Below the pieces are notes generated by a model that was not told the origin of the DNA, did not search any database, and worked only from the letters and a program-made list of their open reading frames with translations. Of a stretch of 64,000 nucleotides of DNA, positions 9,728-18,690 are shown one piece after another. The stretch spans positions 1,612,001 to 1,676,000 of the forward strand of contig JAXHMJ010000005.1 of the NCBI GenBank assembly GCA_034521575.1, in the 5' to 3' direction. Both the position numbers and the translations under genes were made by a program. Source of the DNA: a candidate division KSB1 bacterium (GTDB taxonomy: Bacteria > Zhuqueibacterota > Zhuqueibacteria > Residuimicrobiales > Krinioviventaceae). Numbering within the stretch: position 1 is the first letter of the stretch; the number at the start of each line of letters is the position of its first letter.

Positions 9728-12202
9728 ATGGCCAAGAAAAAACAGAAACAACAGAAAAAAGCATCCCAGCCGCAAAAACAACAGTGGCAGCTCACACCCT
9801 GGCAGCAATGGGGTCTGGCTGTGCTGTTGATTGTCATTACGGTTCTCATCTATTTCGAACCCATTGTCTTTGAAAACAAAGTGCCGCCGTCAACGGATAT
9901 TCTGGCCTGGAAAGGCAATGCCCAGAGCATTATCGAGGCGCGACAGGAATACAGCTACACGCCGCTGTGGGCCAACAATGTGTTTTCCGGTATGCCGGCG
10001 CACCTGATTTCCCTGAAACCGCCCTTTGAACAGCCGGCCAAATATATCATGCAAGGTCTGTCCGCCATTCTTTCCTGGCATGCCTTGTACTATATTCTGG
10101 GCGCGGCCGGTATGCTGCTGCTCATGCGTTTTCTCAATCTGTCTTTAATTGCAAGTACGTTTACAGCACTGGCGTTTATCTGGTGGCCGAATCTGCTCGG
10201 ACTTTTAGAAGCCGGACACAACAGCAAGGCGCAGACCATCCTGCTGATCCCCCTGGCGTTGTATACATTCCTGCGCATTCTGCGCAAACCGGATTTGCTG
10301 AATTTCAGTCTGTTCACCATCGCGTTCAGCCTGGTGGTGCGCGCCGGACATTATCAGATCGTATTTTACACCGGACTCATTCTGCTGGCGTTTTCCATCG
10401 CCAAACTGATTCAGTTTATCCGCGAAAAAGCCTGGAAAAAAATCGCTGTTATCGCCGTATTCACCCCCCTGGCTCTGGGAATCGGCATCGGCATGTCCGC
10501 GTTCCACACCCTGCAGGTGCGTGAATATTCAAAATACAGCGTGCGCGGTGTCAGCAGCGAAGAAGAAAAAGAGGGCACCGACTTTGAATATGCCACCCAA
10601 TGGTCGCTGCATCCGGCGGAAATGTACAATTTCATTATCCCCCGATTTTTCGGCGGACATTCCAGTCAACTCTACGAGGGTGATGATGTGCCGCAGCTCA
10701 AAGACCGCACCATTCCCGGATACTGGGGACATATGCCGTTCACCAGCACCACCGATTATATGGGGGTGATCACCCTGGTGTTCGCGGTTCTGGGCATTTT
10801 GCTCCTTTGGCAACGCCGGGAGGTGAAAACCCTGTCCATTCTGATCTTTTTATCCCTGCTTCTGGCGTTCGGGCGCCATTTCCCGCCGCTGTACAATCTG
10901 TTTTTCAATGCGGTGCCGTTTTTCAACCACTTCCGGGTGCCCACCATGATCGTATCCGTGGTCTTTTTCTCATTCACGCTGCTGGCGGGCATGGGACTGC
11001 ACGCGTTGCTCACAAAAGCGCGCGAGATGCAACGACTCAAGCTCCTGCGTGTGGTGCTGATCACATTCGGACTCTTTGCCGCGCTCGGTCTGGCCCCGTT
11101 CGTGTTCAGAAACAGCCTCGACTTTTTGCGCCCCCAGGAAGCGCAGCAGTACAATCCCCAGATCATCGAAGCATTGAAAAACGCCCGGTTTGACTTGCTC
11201 AAAGGCGATGCCGTACGCATGCTGGCGCTGCTGGCAGGCGCGTTTGCCCTGGTTTTGGCCTACATTAACAAATGGATCGGCAAGGCCATTCTCAGTATCG
11301 GTATCGGTGTTCTGCTGCTCATCGATCTGTTCGGTATTGACCAACGCTATCTGCAGCAGCTGGTCCCGGAATCACAAATGGACAATTATTTTGCGGCCAC
11401 ACGCGTGGACAATGCCCTGAAACAAACCGAGGGATTTTACCGCCTTTATCCCATGGGCGATTTCAGCGATCAGCCGCACTGGCCGTATCATCATCAAACC
11501 ATCACCGGCTATCATCCGGCCAAACTGCGCATTTACCAGGACATTCGCGAATCTGTTATGATGCGCGGATCGGCGCCGGGATTCAATAACCCGGATGCGC
11601 CGATCAACTGGAATCTGGTGAATATGTTGAACACGAAATTTTTGCTCTCTCCCCGGAAACTGCAGCATCCGAATCTGACTATGCTGATCAGCAGCGAAGA
11701 GATGAGTGTGTACCGGAACACTGCCGCTCTGCCGCGTGTCTGGTGTGTGGGACAAACCGAGGTGATCGCTGACAAGGACGCGCGCCTGATGCGGCTGAAT
11801 GACCCGGCTTTCGATCCGGCGGAGACCGCTATTCTGGAAGAACCGCTGGATGCAGAGATTGCGGCAGTCGAATGTCAGCCCGAAATCACCCGCTACGAGC
11901 CCAATTACATTGATATTGTAACCAATGCGTCTCAACAAACCCTGCTGGTGCTCAGCGAGATCTATTATCCGGCCGGATGGAAAGTATTTATCGACGATCA
12001 ACCGGGCGAAATTCTGCAAGTCAATCACATTCTGCGCGGCGTGGTGCTGCCCGCCGGCGAACACACCCTGCATTTCAAACTGGAGCCGAAATCCTACGAT
12101 ATCAGTGTCGCCATGATGGGCGGCTCGATTGCCGTCACTTATATTCTGCTGATCATTGCACTGGTTCCGGTGTACAAACGATACAGATCATCAAAACAAT
12201 AA
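9728..12202 (+). CDS. YfhO-like polytopic membrane protein (GT-C-like fold)
   Basis: A large inner-membrane protein of 824 aa. After a Lys/Gln-rich N-terminus of about 25 residues there are a dozen or more hydrophobic segments to about residue 550, then a soluble C-terminal domain and one last membrane helix near the end. The first periplasmic loop contains PPSTDILAWKGNAQSIIEAR and later AGHNSKAQT, typical of bacterial YfhO-family proteins, whose B. subtilis members are implicated in glycosylating lipoteichoic acid with lipid-linked sugars. That fits its position directly after two GT2 genes, the first of which could make the polyprenyl-sugar donor. The sugar and the acceptor here are unknown. 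An intrinsic terminator follows it immediately. Confidence 0.82.
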   Translation: MAKKKQKQQKKASQPQKQQWQLTPWQQWGLAVLLIVITVLIYFEPIVFENKVPPSTDILAWKGNAQSIIEARQEYSYTPLWANNVFSGMPAHLISLKPPFEQPAKYIMQGLSAILSWHALYYILGAAGMLLLMRFLNLSLIASTFTALAFIWWPNLLGLLEAGHNSKAQTILLIPLALYTFLRILRKPDLLNFSLFTIAFSLVVRAGHYQIVFYTGLILLAFSIAKLIQFIREKAWKKIAVIAVFTPLALGIGIGMSAFHTLQVREYSKYSVRGVSSEEEKEGTDFEYATQWSLHPAEMYNFIIPRFFGGHSSQLYEGDDVPQLKDRTIPGYWGHMPFTSTTDYMGVITLVFAVLGILLLWQRREVKTLSILIFLSLLLAFGRHFPPLYNLFFNAVPFFNHFRVPTMIVSVVFFSFTLLAGMGLHALLTKAREMQRLKLLRVVLITFGLFAALGLAPFVFRNSLDFLRPQEAQQYNPQIIEALKNARFDLLKGDAVRMLALLAGAFALVLAYINKWIGKAILSIGIGVLLLIDLFGIDQRYLQQLVPESQMDNYFAATRVDNALKQTEGFYRLYPMGDFSDQPHWPYHHQTITGYHPAKLRIYQDIRESVMMRGSAPGFNNPDAPINWNLVNMLNTKFLLSPRKLQHPNLTMLISSEEMSVYRNTAALPRVWCVGQTEVIADKDARLMRLNDPAFDPAETAILEEPLDAEIAAVECQPEITRYEPNYIDIVTNASQQTLLVLSEIYYPAGWKVFIDDQPGEILQVNHILRGVVLPAGEHTLHFKLEPKSYDISVAMMGGSIAVTYILLIIALVPVYKRYRSSKQ

Positions 12203-12209
12203 TCAATCA

Positions 12210-12235
12210 GGGCGGATCACATTCCGCCCTTTTTT
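12210..12235 (+). terminator. Intrinsic terminator between the YfhO-like gene and asnB
   Basis: A GGGCGGA / TCCGCCC stem of 7 bp (12210-12216 with 12223-12229), a 6-base loop and a run of six T at 12230-12235. It ends 11 bases before the asnB start codon, leaving almost no room for an asnB leader. Confidence 0.85.
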
Positions 12236-12246
12236 AGAGACTTGAT

Positions 12247-14186
12247 ATGTGCGGAATCTGCGGTATTGTACAACACTCTGACGATCAGCGGCCTCTGGTC
12301 CGGCGCATGTGCGACAGTCTGGCGCACCGCGGACCGGATCACGCCGAGGTGTACCAATCCGGCAATGTGACCCTGGGACACCGGCGCCTGAGCATCATCG
12401 ATCTGCAGACCGGGAATCAGCCGATTTTCAATGCCGACAAAACCCTGGGCATTGTCTATAACGGCGAGATTTACAATTACCGCGAGTACTGTACAAAGAA
12501 CTGGTCAAACGCGGCTGCCGGTTCTCTACCCATTCCGATACCGAGGTGGTGCTGAAACTGTACGAAATCGACGGTGTGGACAGCTTTGTACGCCTGAACG
12601 GCATCTTTTCTTTTGCCATCCTGGACCAGCGCGACGGTGAAAAACTGGTGCTGGCGCGCGATCATTTCGGCATCAAACCGCTGCATTATTATTGCAAAAA
12701 CGGACTGTTTGCCTTTGCCTCCGAGTACAAGGCCCTTCTGCTGCACCCGGACGTACCGCGGGAACTCAATGTGCAGGCGCTGCACCATCAGATCAACCTG
12801 CGTTACAATCAATTGCAGGAAACCCTGATCAAAGATATTTATCGCCTGCCGCCGGCGCATTTCATGATTGTCCGGGATGCAAACATCGAGCGCATCGAAC
12901 GCTATTTCAGCCTGTCCCCCCGGATCAACCACAGCAAATCCGAGCAGGACTGGCTGCACGAAATCCCGCAGGTCATCCAGCGCGCCGTCAAGCGCCAGCT
13001 GGTCAGCGATGTGCCCATCGGTGTCTACCTGTCCGGTGGCATGGACTCGAGCACCCTGGTGGCCATGATGCGCGAGTCCGGCGCCGATCCGGTGAGCACG
13101 TTTACTCTGGGATTCAACGAGCCCACGGATGAGATCGATGACGCGCAGTACACCGTCGATCGCTATGCAACCGATCACCATGTTCTGCGCATGGACCTGA
13201 ATCCCATGCGCAATATGCCGCATGTGATCCGGCACGCCGAGGAACCAAAAATCAATCTGATTCAGGGATACATGATGTCTCAGTTTGTCTCGCAGCACGT
13301 CAAGGTGGCGCTGGGCGGACTCGGCGGCGACGAATTGTTTGCCGGATACGACATTCACAAGTTTTTCTATCCCGTCAACCGCCTGCTCAAAGCCGTGCCG
13401 CGCGAATTCGAGGCCGGGATCGGCTCTAAACTGGCGTCGCTGTTGTATTCGCTGCAGTCGCGCCTGCCCATGCAATGGGACGAGTACCGGCGCGGACTGC
13501 AGATGGCGCTGTCCGTCGGCAATCTGGCGAAATTTTACCTCATTTTGCGCAATGTCTGGGACTTTGACCGGGCGCACTATGACAAAATTTATCATTCGGG
13601 TTTTCTCGATCACAATCTGCAGCCGGTAATGGACGAATTTGAACCGCTGTTCGATTCGGTTTCCGGTCATTCGCCGCTGGAACGCGTGTTCATCGCTGAA
13701 ATGCGCAGCAAAATGGTCAATGACTATCTGCTGGTGGAGGACCGCATGTCCATGGCCAATTCTCTGGAAGAGCGCGTGCCGTTCCTGGACCTGGATCTGG
13801 TCGAATTTGCCCTGTCCATTCCTGGCGACATGAAAATGCGCGGCACGGAAACCAAATATCTGATGCGCAAAGCCCTGGCTTCGTACCTGCCGGGACATAT
13901 TGTGCGCAAGAAAAAATGGGGATTCACTTTTAATCCCTATCTGCAGTTTCAAAAAGACCTGAAAACCACAGCCGAACGTATTCTCACAAAAAAACGCATC
14001 GAACGCGACGGCATTTTCAATTACGAATATATCAAAGCCATTTTAGACGCCAAACCGCATCCGCGTTTGCGCTGGCATTACAATTACATCTGGGTGCTGA
14101 CCGGATTCTATATTTGGAAGCAGCTGTTTCTGGAATCCGGCAGCGGAGATCAGGATATGCAACTTGAGGCGTTTTACAGCGCATGA
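12247..14186 (+). pseudogene. asnB: Asparagine synthase (glutamine-hydrolysing) AsnB-like, one frameshift
   Basis: A class II glutamine amidotransferase fused to an ATP-dependent asparagine synthetase domain. The mature N-terminus MCGICGIVQ carries the catalytic Cys2, followed by SLAHRGPDH and YNGEIYNYRE. The second frame resumes with HSDTEVVLKLYE, then DHFGIKPLHYY, the ATP-pyrophosphatase loop LSGGMDSSTLVAM and the C-terminal EERVPFLDLDLVEFAL. The frame changes near 12486-12490 after CGCGAG; adding one base there restores YKELVKRGCRFSTHSDTE. Total restored length is about 647 aa, normal. In polysaccharide clusters such enzymes often amidate uronic acids rather than make free asparagine, which I consider likely here. 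Its stop overlaps the following GT4 start. Confidence 0.88.
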
Positions 14187-15457
14187 CCGTACTGATTCTG
14201 ACATATTACTGGCCGCCGGCCGGCGGTCCCGGTGTGCAGCGTATCCTGAAATTCGCCAAGTATTTACCGGAATTCGGCATCCGGCCGGTCATTTTAACGG
14301 TAAAAAACGGCGAATATCCGGCACGCGATGAGACGCTGATTCAGGACGTGCCGCCGGAGATGCCGGTGCACCAAACGTTTTCCCTGGAACCCTACGCCCT
14401 GTACCGCCGGTTTTCCGGACAAACAGGCAATGACCCCATCCCCACTTATGTGCTCACCGAATCGAGTCATTCCCTGAGCAAACGCCTGGCCGCCCTGATC
14501 CGCGCCAATCTGTTCATCCCGGACGCCCGTATCGGCTGGCTGCCGTATGCCCTGCAAGCGGCCAAACGGCTGTCGCGCACCTACTCTTTTGACGCCGTGA
14601 TCAGCACCGCGCCGCCCATGAGCACGCACCTGAGCGCAGCGGCGATCGCAAAGCAACTGAACTGCCGCTGGGTCGCCGATTTCCGCGATCCCTGGACGGA
14701 CGTGTTTTACTATCATGCGCTCAAACGCTCGCGTTTGGCTCAGGGTCTGGACCGCTGGCTGGAACGCCGCGTTCTCCGGGCCGCGGACGCCGTGGTCACG
14801 GTCAGTCCCTCCATCATCCGGCTGTTCCGGAGCAAAACGGACAACGACTATCACCTCATCCCCAACGGCTATGACCGCACCGCATTCGCGCCGGTCGCCC
14901 CCCTGCCCCCGGACGGCAAGTTTCACATCCTGCACGCCGGACACCTGGCGGACAACCAGAATCCCGCCGCCCTGTGGAAAGCCCTGGCAACCCTCTGCCG
15001 TCAATCGACTGAATTGGCCGATACCCTGCAGATCGATTTATACGGGGGCATTCATCAGCGCGTGTCAGATGACCTGACGGCCAACGGCTTGTCGAAACAG
15101 GTTGTCTATCACGGCTATCAGCCGCACCATCGCATCATCGCCGCCTACAAGCAGGCGGACTTGCTGTTCTTTGCGGTCCCGGACTGCCGGCACAACAGCG
15201 GCATTCTCACCAGCAAACTGTTCGATTACCTCGGCGCCGACACGCCCATCCTCGGCATCGGTCCGGAAACCGGCGACGCCGCCTCCATCCTCAAGCGCAC
15301 GCACGCGGGACGCGTGTTTGATTACCGTGCTCACGACGCACTTGCAAACTGGCTGCTAAAATTATTCAAAGGCAAAAATTCGCTGAAACGCAGACACATC
15401 GAGGATTATGAGAGGAAACATTTAACGGGGAAATTAGCAAAGATTGTGAGGGGATAG
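14183..15457 (+). CDS. GT4-type glycosyltransferase
   Basis: A 424-aa GT-B glycosyltransferase. The N-terminal YYWPPAGGPGVQRILKFAKY is typical of the WcaI/EPS-type group of GT4 enzymes that act in exopolysaccharide or O-antigen synthesis. WVADFRDPWTD closes the N-terminal domain, AVVTVSPS and LIPNGYD mark the hinge region, and the C-terminal nucleotide-binding domain contains HAGHLADNQNP, VVYHGYQPHHRI and SKLFDYLGADTPILGI. No membrane helix is seen, so it is probably cytosolic and loosely membrane-bound. It overlaps the AsnB stop by four bases and is the last gene of glycan cluster A. Donor sugar not predictable. Confidence 0.85.
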   Translation: MTVLILTYYWPPAGGPGVQRILKFAKYLPEFGIRPVILTVKNGEYPARDETLIQDVPPEMPVHQTFSLEPYALYRRFSGQTGNDPIPTYVLTESSHSLSKRLAALIRANLFIPDARIGWLPYALQAAKRLSRTYSFDAVISTAPPMSTHLSAAAIAKQLNCRWVADFRDPWTDVFYYHALKRSRLAQGLDRWLERRVLRAADAVVTVSPSIIRLFRSKTDNDYHLIPNGYDRTAFAPVAPLPPDGKFHILHAGHLADNQNPAALWKALATLCRQSTELADTLQIDLYGGIHQRVSDDLTANGLSKQVVYHGYQPHHRIIAAYKQADLLFFAVPDCRHNSGILTSKLFDYLGADTPILGIGPETGDAASILKRTHAGRVFDYRAHDALANWLLKLFKGKNSLKRRHIEDYERKHLTGKLAKIVRG

Positions 15458-15549
15458 TTTTTTCAACAAAAGGGGATTTTTAAAATCATTCAATCGCTTT
15501 ACAAAAAATCACTTGATAATAACAAAAATAATGCTGAATTTATTATGCT

Positions 15550-15843
15550 ATGAAAACTATTGCTGACATTCAAAAAACAATCAAAGACATTTACCCAAAG
15601 CTTGAACGAGACTACCATGTAAAATGCCTTGGATTATTTGGCTCCTATGTCCGTGGTGAACAAACAACAGTGAGCGATGTAGATTTGCTGGTCACATTTA
15701 GTGTAAAACCATCATTGTTTCAATTTATCGAGTTGGAAAATATCTTGTCTGACCGTCTGGGCATCAAAGTTGATTTGGTTATGGAATCTTCTTTAAAACC
15801 TCGCATCGGCAAACAAATTAAAAAAGAAATTGTGATGATATGA
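15550..15843 (+). CDS. mntA: MntA-like minimal nucleotidyltransferase (antitoxin)
   Basis: A 97-aa minimal nucleotidyltransferase. GLFGSYVRGEQTTVSDVDLL gives the GS-x10-D-x-D signature, with both metal-binding Asp residues. In characterised HepT/MntA (type VII toxin-antitoxin) pairs the MntA enzyme neutralises the HEPN toxin by transferring AMP to its active-site Tyr. The gene overlaps the HEPN gene by four bases (ATGA), the standard arrangement. It lies between the glycan cluster and carbamate kinase in an AT-rich islet that contrasts with its GC-richer neighbours, as expected for a laterally acquired module. No strong Shine-Dalgarno sequence precedes the start. Confidence 0.88.
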   Translation: MKTIADIQKTIKDIYPKLERDYHVKCLGLFGSYVRGEQTTVSDVDLLVTFSVKPSLFQFIELENILSDRLGIKVDLVMESSLKPRIGKQIKKEIVMI

Positions 15844-16191
15844 AAAGACTTTACTATGACTTTATAAATTATCTTGTGGATATTCTCGATGCCATAAATA
15901 AAATCCAGACGTTTATTAAGGGGCAAACATTTGAACAATTTTTTAGGGATGATAAATCACAATTCGCAGTAATCCGTGCATTCGAGATTATTGGAGAGGC
16001 CAGTAAAAAACTCCTGGATTCTGTCAAACAGGACAACCCAAATATTCCCTGGAAAGTAATGGCCGGGATTGAGGGATAAATTAATTCATGATTATTTTGG
16101 GATTGATATTGAGGTCGTCTGGAAATCAGCTACTTTGGATATTGAAACATTAAAACCCTTGATTCAAGAAATCATCGATAAATATCAATAA
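15840..16191 (+). pseudogene. hepT: HepT-like HEPN (DUF86) toxin, frameshift near its active site
   Basis: The partner of the nucleotidyltransferase: a HEPN-domain RNase of the DUF86/HepT family. The open part has YDFINYLVDILDAINKI and FAVIRAFEIIGEASK, then PWKVMAGIEG and a stop at 16077-16079. One frame over, the family continues as DKLIHDYFGIDIEVVWK to a stop at 16189-16191. Removing one G from the GGG at 16073-16075 joins the halves and rebuilds the catalytic R-x4-H-x-Y region (the Arg depends on which base is extra). As read, the toxin is truncated just before its catalytic His and would be inactive, while the antitoxin is intact. Restored length is about 116 aa. Confidence 0.82.
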
Positions 16192-16271
16192 TCTGGTCAA
16201 CATCGGTCATCATGATAAAATTTACTGAAAAGCATTGAAAACCAATTTACAAACCAACAAAATACGCGGTA

Positions 16272-16501
16272 TCATGTTTCGGGTTTCTCTTCCCAGAGTA
16301 TACGCGGTTTCTTTTCTTGTTCGGCACAGTCTCGTAAAAAAGATTGATTAATTTCTGATATGGTATATCTGTTTCCGCTGCCAAACGTTTGAAATACTCG
16401 ACTGTATCATCTTCTATACGAATGGTAATCTGCTCAAGAATAATCTCATTATCTGTTTTTTCTTCCTACTTTATATTTACTATCACACTTGAGACTTTCA
16501 A
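16272..16501 (-). pseudogene. Ribbon-helix-helix (CopG/BrnA-like) antitoxin remnant
   Basis: On the minus strand the translation contains QITIRIEDDTVEYFKRLAAE followed by TDIPYQKLINLF, the classic beta-helix-helix DNA-binding core of CopG/BrnA-type antitoxins. Adding one base to the six-T run at 16336-16341 continues it as LRDCAEQEKKPRILWEE and a stop at 16272-16274. Upstream, a TAG at 16466-16468 interrupts the frame, and only a TTG at 16501 could start it. With two lesions and no toxin partner beside it, it looks like the relic of a second toxin-antitoxin module next to MntA/HepT. It has no conventional start codon. Confidence 0.6.
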
Positions 16502-16582
16502 CTTGAAACGGGTGCAAAACCGGCACAATCTTTGAAACAACGCACTCGTATAGCAAAGTCATTAAAAATACAAACAAAGCTG

Positions 16583-17521
16583 ATGAACTCCAAAAAACAA
16601 ATTCTGCTCATCGCCCTGGGCGGCAACGCTATGATCCGCAGCGGCCAGTCCGGCAGCATTCATGAACAATTTGACAATCTGCGTATTCCCATGCGGCAGA
16701 TCGCCCGGCTGTCGCGGCACTATCGCATCCTGATCACGCACGGCAACGGACCGCAGGTCGGCAATTTACTGCTGCAGCAGGAAACCTGCGAGTCGGTGCC
16801 CCGGCTGCCGCTCGAAATTCTGGTTGCCCAGACCCAGGGACAGATCGGATATATGATCGAATCCACCCTGGACAGCGAGCTGATGGCCCAGGACGATGCG
16901 GAGCAGAAATTTCTCGTCAATCTGAACAGCTATGTGGTGGTGGACGAAAACGATCCGGCGTTTCAGACTCCCTCCAAACCCATCGGTCCGATACTGTCCC
17001 CCGAGCGCATCAAAGACCTGCCCTATCCGGTGATCGAGACTCCGAAAGGCTATCGCCGCGTGGTGGCGTCTCCGCAGCCGGTGACCATTGTTGAAAAACG
17101 CGAGATCGCGGCGCTGGTGGACATGGATTTTATCGTCATCTGCTGCGGCGGCGGCGGAATTCCGGTGATCCGACGCGAGCGGTCGTTCTGCGGTGTCAAT
17201 GCAGTAATCGATAAAGATCTGGCCAGCAGCCTGCTGGCGCGCGAGATCGGCGCGCAAATTATGATCATTGCCACGGACGTCGAGGGCGTGGCCCTGCATT
17301 TCGGTCAGAGCGATCAGCGATTCCTGCGCCGCATGACCCTGCAGCAGGCGGAACACTCTATCGCCGAAGAACAACTCGCCATCGGCTCCATGCAGCCGAA
17401 ACTTCAAGCCGCCGCGGAATTTATCCAAAACGGCGGTACACAAGCGGTGATCACCAGCATGGAAATGATTGAAGACGCGGTTGAAGGTAAAGCCGGAACC
17501 GAGATTGTAAAAAGCGGTTAA
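16583..17521 (+). CDS. arcC: Carbamate kinase
   Basis: Catalyses ATP + carbamate (or bicarbonate and ammonia) to ADP + carbamoyl phosphate; in fermentative or catabolic settings it runs towards ATP from carbamoyl phosphate. The amino-acid-kinase fold is clear: LLIALGGNAMIRSGQSG at the nucleotide site, ILITHGNGPQVGNLLLQQE, then VICCGGGGIPVIR, and the C-terminal SMQPKLQAAAEFIQNGG. I start at the ATG at 16583 (312 aa, family size); an upstream in-frame ATG at 16532 would add a basic, unconserved stretch. No arginine deiminase or ornithine carbamoyltransferase lies beside it, although an ornithine aminotransferase is present at 31.5 kb. Confidence 0.92.
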   Translation: MNSKKQILLIALGGNAMIRSGQSGSIHEQFDNLRIPMRQIARLSRHYRILITHGNGPQVGNLLLQQETCESVPRLPLEILVAQTQGQIGYMIESTLDSELMAQDDAEQKFLVNLNSYVVVDENDPAFQTPSKPIGPILSPERIKDLPYPVIETPKGYRRVVASPQPVTIVEKREIAALVDMDFIVICCGGGGIPVIRRERSFCGVNAVIDKDLASSLLAREIGAQIMIIATDVEGVALHFGQSDQRFLRRMTLQQAEHSIAEEQLAIGSMQPKLQAAAEFIQNGGTQAVITSMEMIEDAVEGKAGTEIVKSG

Positions 17522-17738
17522 ATTCGAAATCAAAGAGATAATAAAAGATTGATTTACCCTTTTTTCGGGTTAAAACAGCCAAAGGTAATCTTTATAAAGA
17601 CTTGTTGTACATCAATTTGATTTAGGAAAATCTTTTACTTTAGAAGGTTTGTTATATTTATACATCAGATGTAATTGTGATATCTATTCTCGGAGCCTTT
17701 TAGAAAAAGTCTCAAAGTTTAGGGGAATATAATATGGC

Positions 17739-18683
17739 TCAGACATCCAACAAGATATAATTTTGAAATCCGCCTAATTCTTTACCTTTGAAAAAGGTTT
17801 GTTCCAAAGCGGTTATAAATCGATATTTAATGGTTTCATGCTTGTGAGGCTGACGCAGAGGATTCGGTTTTCCCTGCTTTTGCAGTTTATTCTGCCAGTT
17901 CATGTCCTTGATCCTTTGCTGCATCACTTTGGGATGCGTACCTTTAAACTCTGACAACCGGTCCATCGGACCATAATCAAATTCATCAGGCGCATGTTGA
18001 TAATGAGTCAAAGCTTTTTTAAATCCCCAATGTACTGAATCCAAAGCTCTTTTTTTATTTTGCATAAGATGAGGAGGACGCACCCATCCGTAATGGTAGA
18101 TTTCTGCATCGACCTTTGCGACTTTTAATTTGTGATGACCGTCCGGCTGACGCGGGTTTTCATAGTAATCAAATCGTCGAAACGACTGAGCGCTTTGCCA
18201 GGAATGGATATCTTTGCGGTTACGGATTAGACGAATTTCACGAGGATACCAGCCATGGCTTTTTTGATAATGATTATAGTCACCCCAAAAATGTTTATAG
18301 CTGAACAGCAAACCCTCTACCTGTTCCTGATCTATCAGCTGTTCACATCGGTCTTTGATAATCGGTAAATAGTTTTCATGAACCACTTCATCGGCCTGCA
18401 AATAAAACAGCCAGTCACCTGAACATTGTTCCTTGGCAATATCGGTCTGCAGGGCATTGATGACTCCCTTTTCAAAGTATTTTTCTTCCCACACCGTATC
18501 AATAATTTTAATTTTGGGATCACCAATATCCACGATACGGTCCCGGGTAGCGTCATCCGAATCGCCTCTGCCCACTGCAATGACGAATTCATCTACAATG
18601 GGCAGAATTGACTTTATCGATTCAACAATAGGGTAATAAAGTTTTATACCGTTTCTAACGAATGAAAAGCCGCTTAGGGTCAT
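17739..18683 (-). CDS. GT2-like glycosyltransferase
   Basis: A 314-aa soluble glycosyltransferase-like protein. It begins TLSGFSFVRNGIKLYYPIVE, then VDEFVIAVGRGDSDDATRDR, and has the acidic site FYLQADEVVHE in place of the usual DxD, as in the group of GT2 proteins often associated with lipopolysaccharide core or surface glycan synthesis. The C-terminal third has YHYGWVRPPHLMQNKK, also typical of that group. It follows dsbD by 7 bases on the same strand, so they are probably cotranscribed, although no functional link is obvious. Acceptor and donor are unknown. The 217-base gap downstream (17522-17738) holds no gene or convincing terminator. Confidence 0.8.
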   Translation of the reverse strand: MTLSGFSFVRNGIKLYYPIVESIKSILPIVDEFVIAVGRGDSDDATRDRIVDIGDPKIKIIDTVWEEKYFEKGVINALQTDIAKEQCSGDWLFYLQADEVVHENYLPIIKDRCEQLIDQEQVEGLLFSYKHFWGDYNHYQKSHGWYPREIRLIRNRKDIHSWQSAQSFRRFDYYENPRQPDGHHKLKVAKVDAEIYHYGWVRPPHLMQNKKRALDSVHWGFKKALTHYQHAPDEFDYGPMDRLSEFKGTHPKVMQQRIKDMNWQNKLQKQGKPNPLRQPHKHETIKYRFITALEQTFFKGKELGGFQNYILLDV

Positions 18684-18690
18684 CGTACCG

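Noticed and set aside
12477-13952. Minus-strand open frame of 491 codons opposite asnB
   Set aside because: Translation is rich in His, Gln and Arg without motifs, as expected of an antisense shadow; the plus strand encodes the conserved AsnB domain.
17522-17738. Hairpin TTTACCC / GGGTTAAA near 17562-17580 as a terminator of arcC or of the GT2 gene
   Set aside because: The stem is bulged and no T tract follows on either strand.
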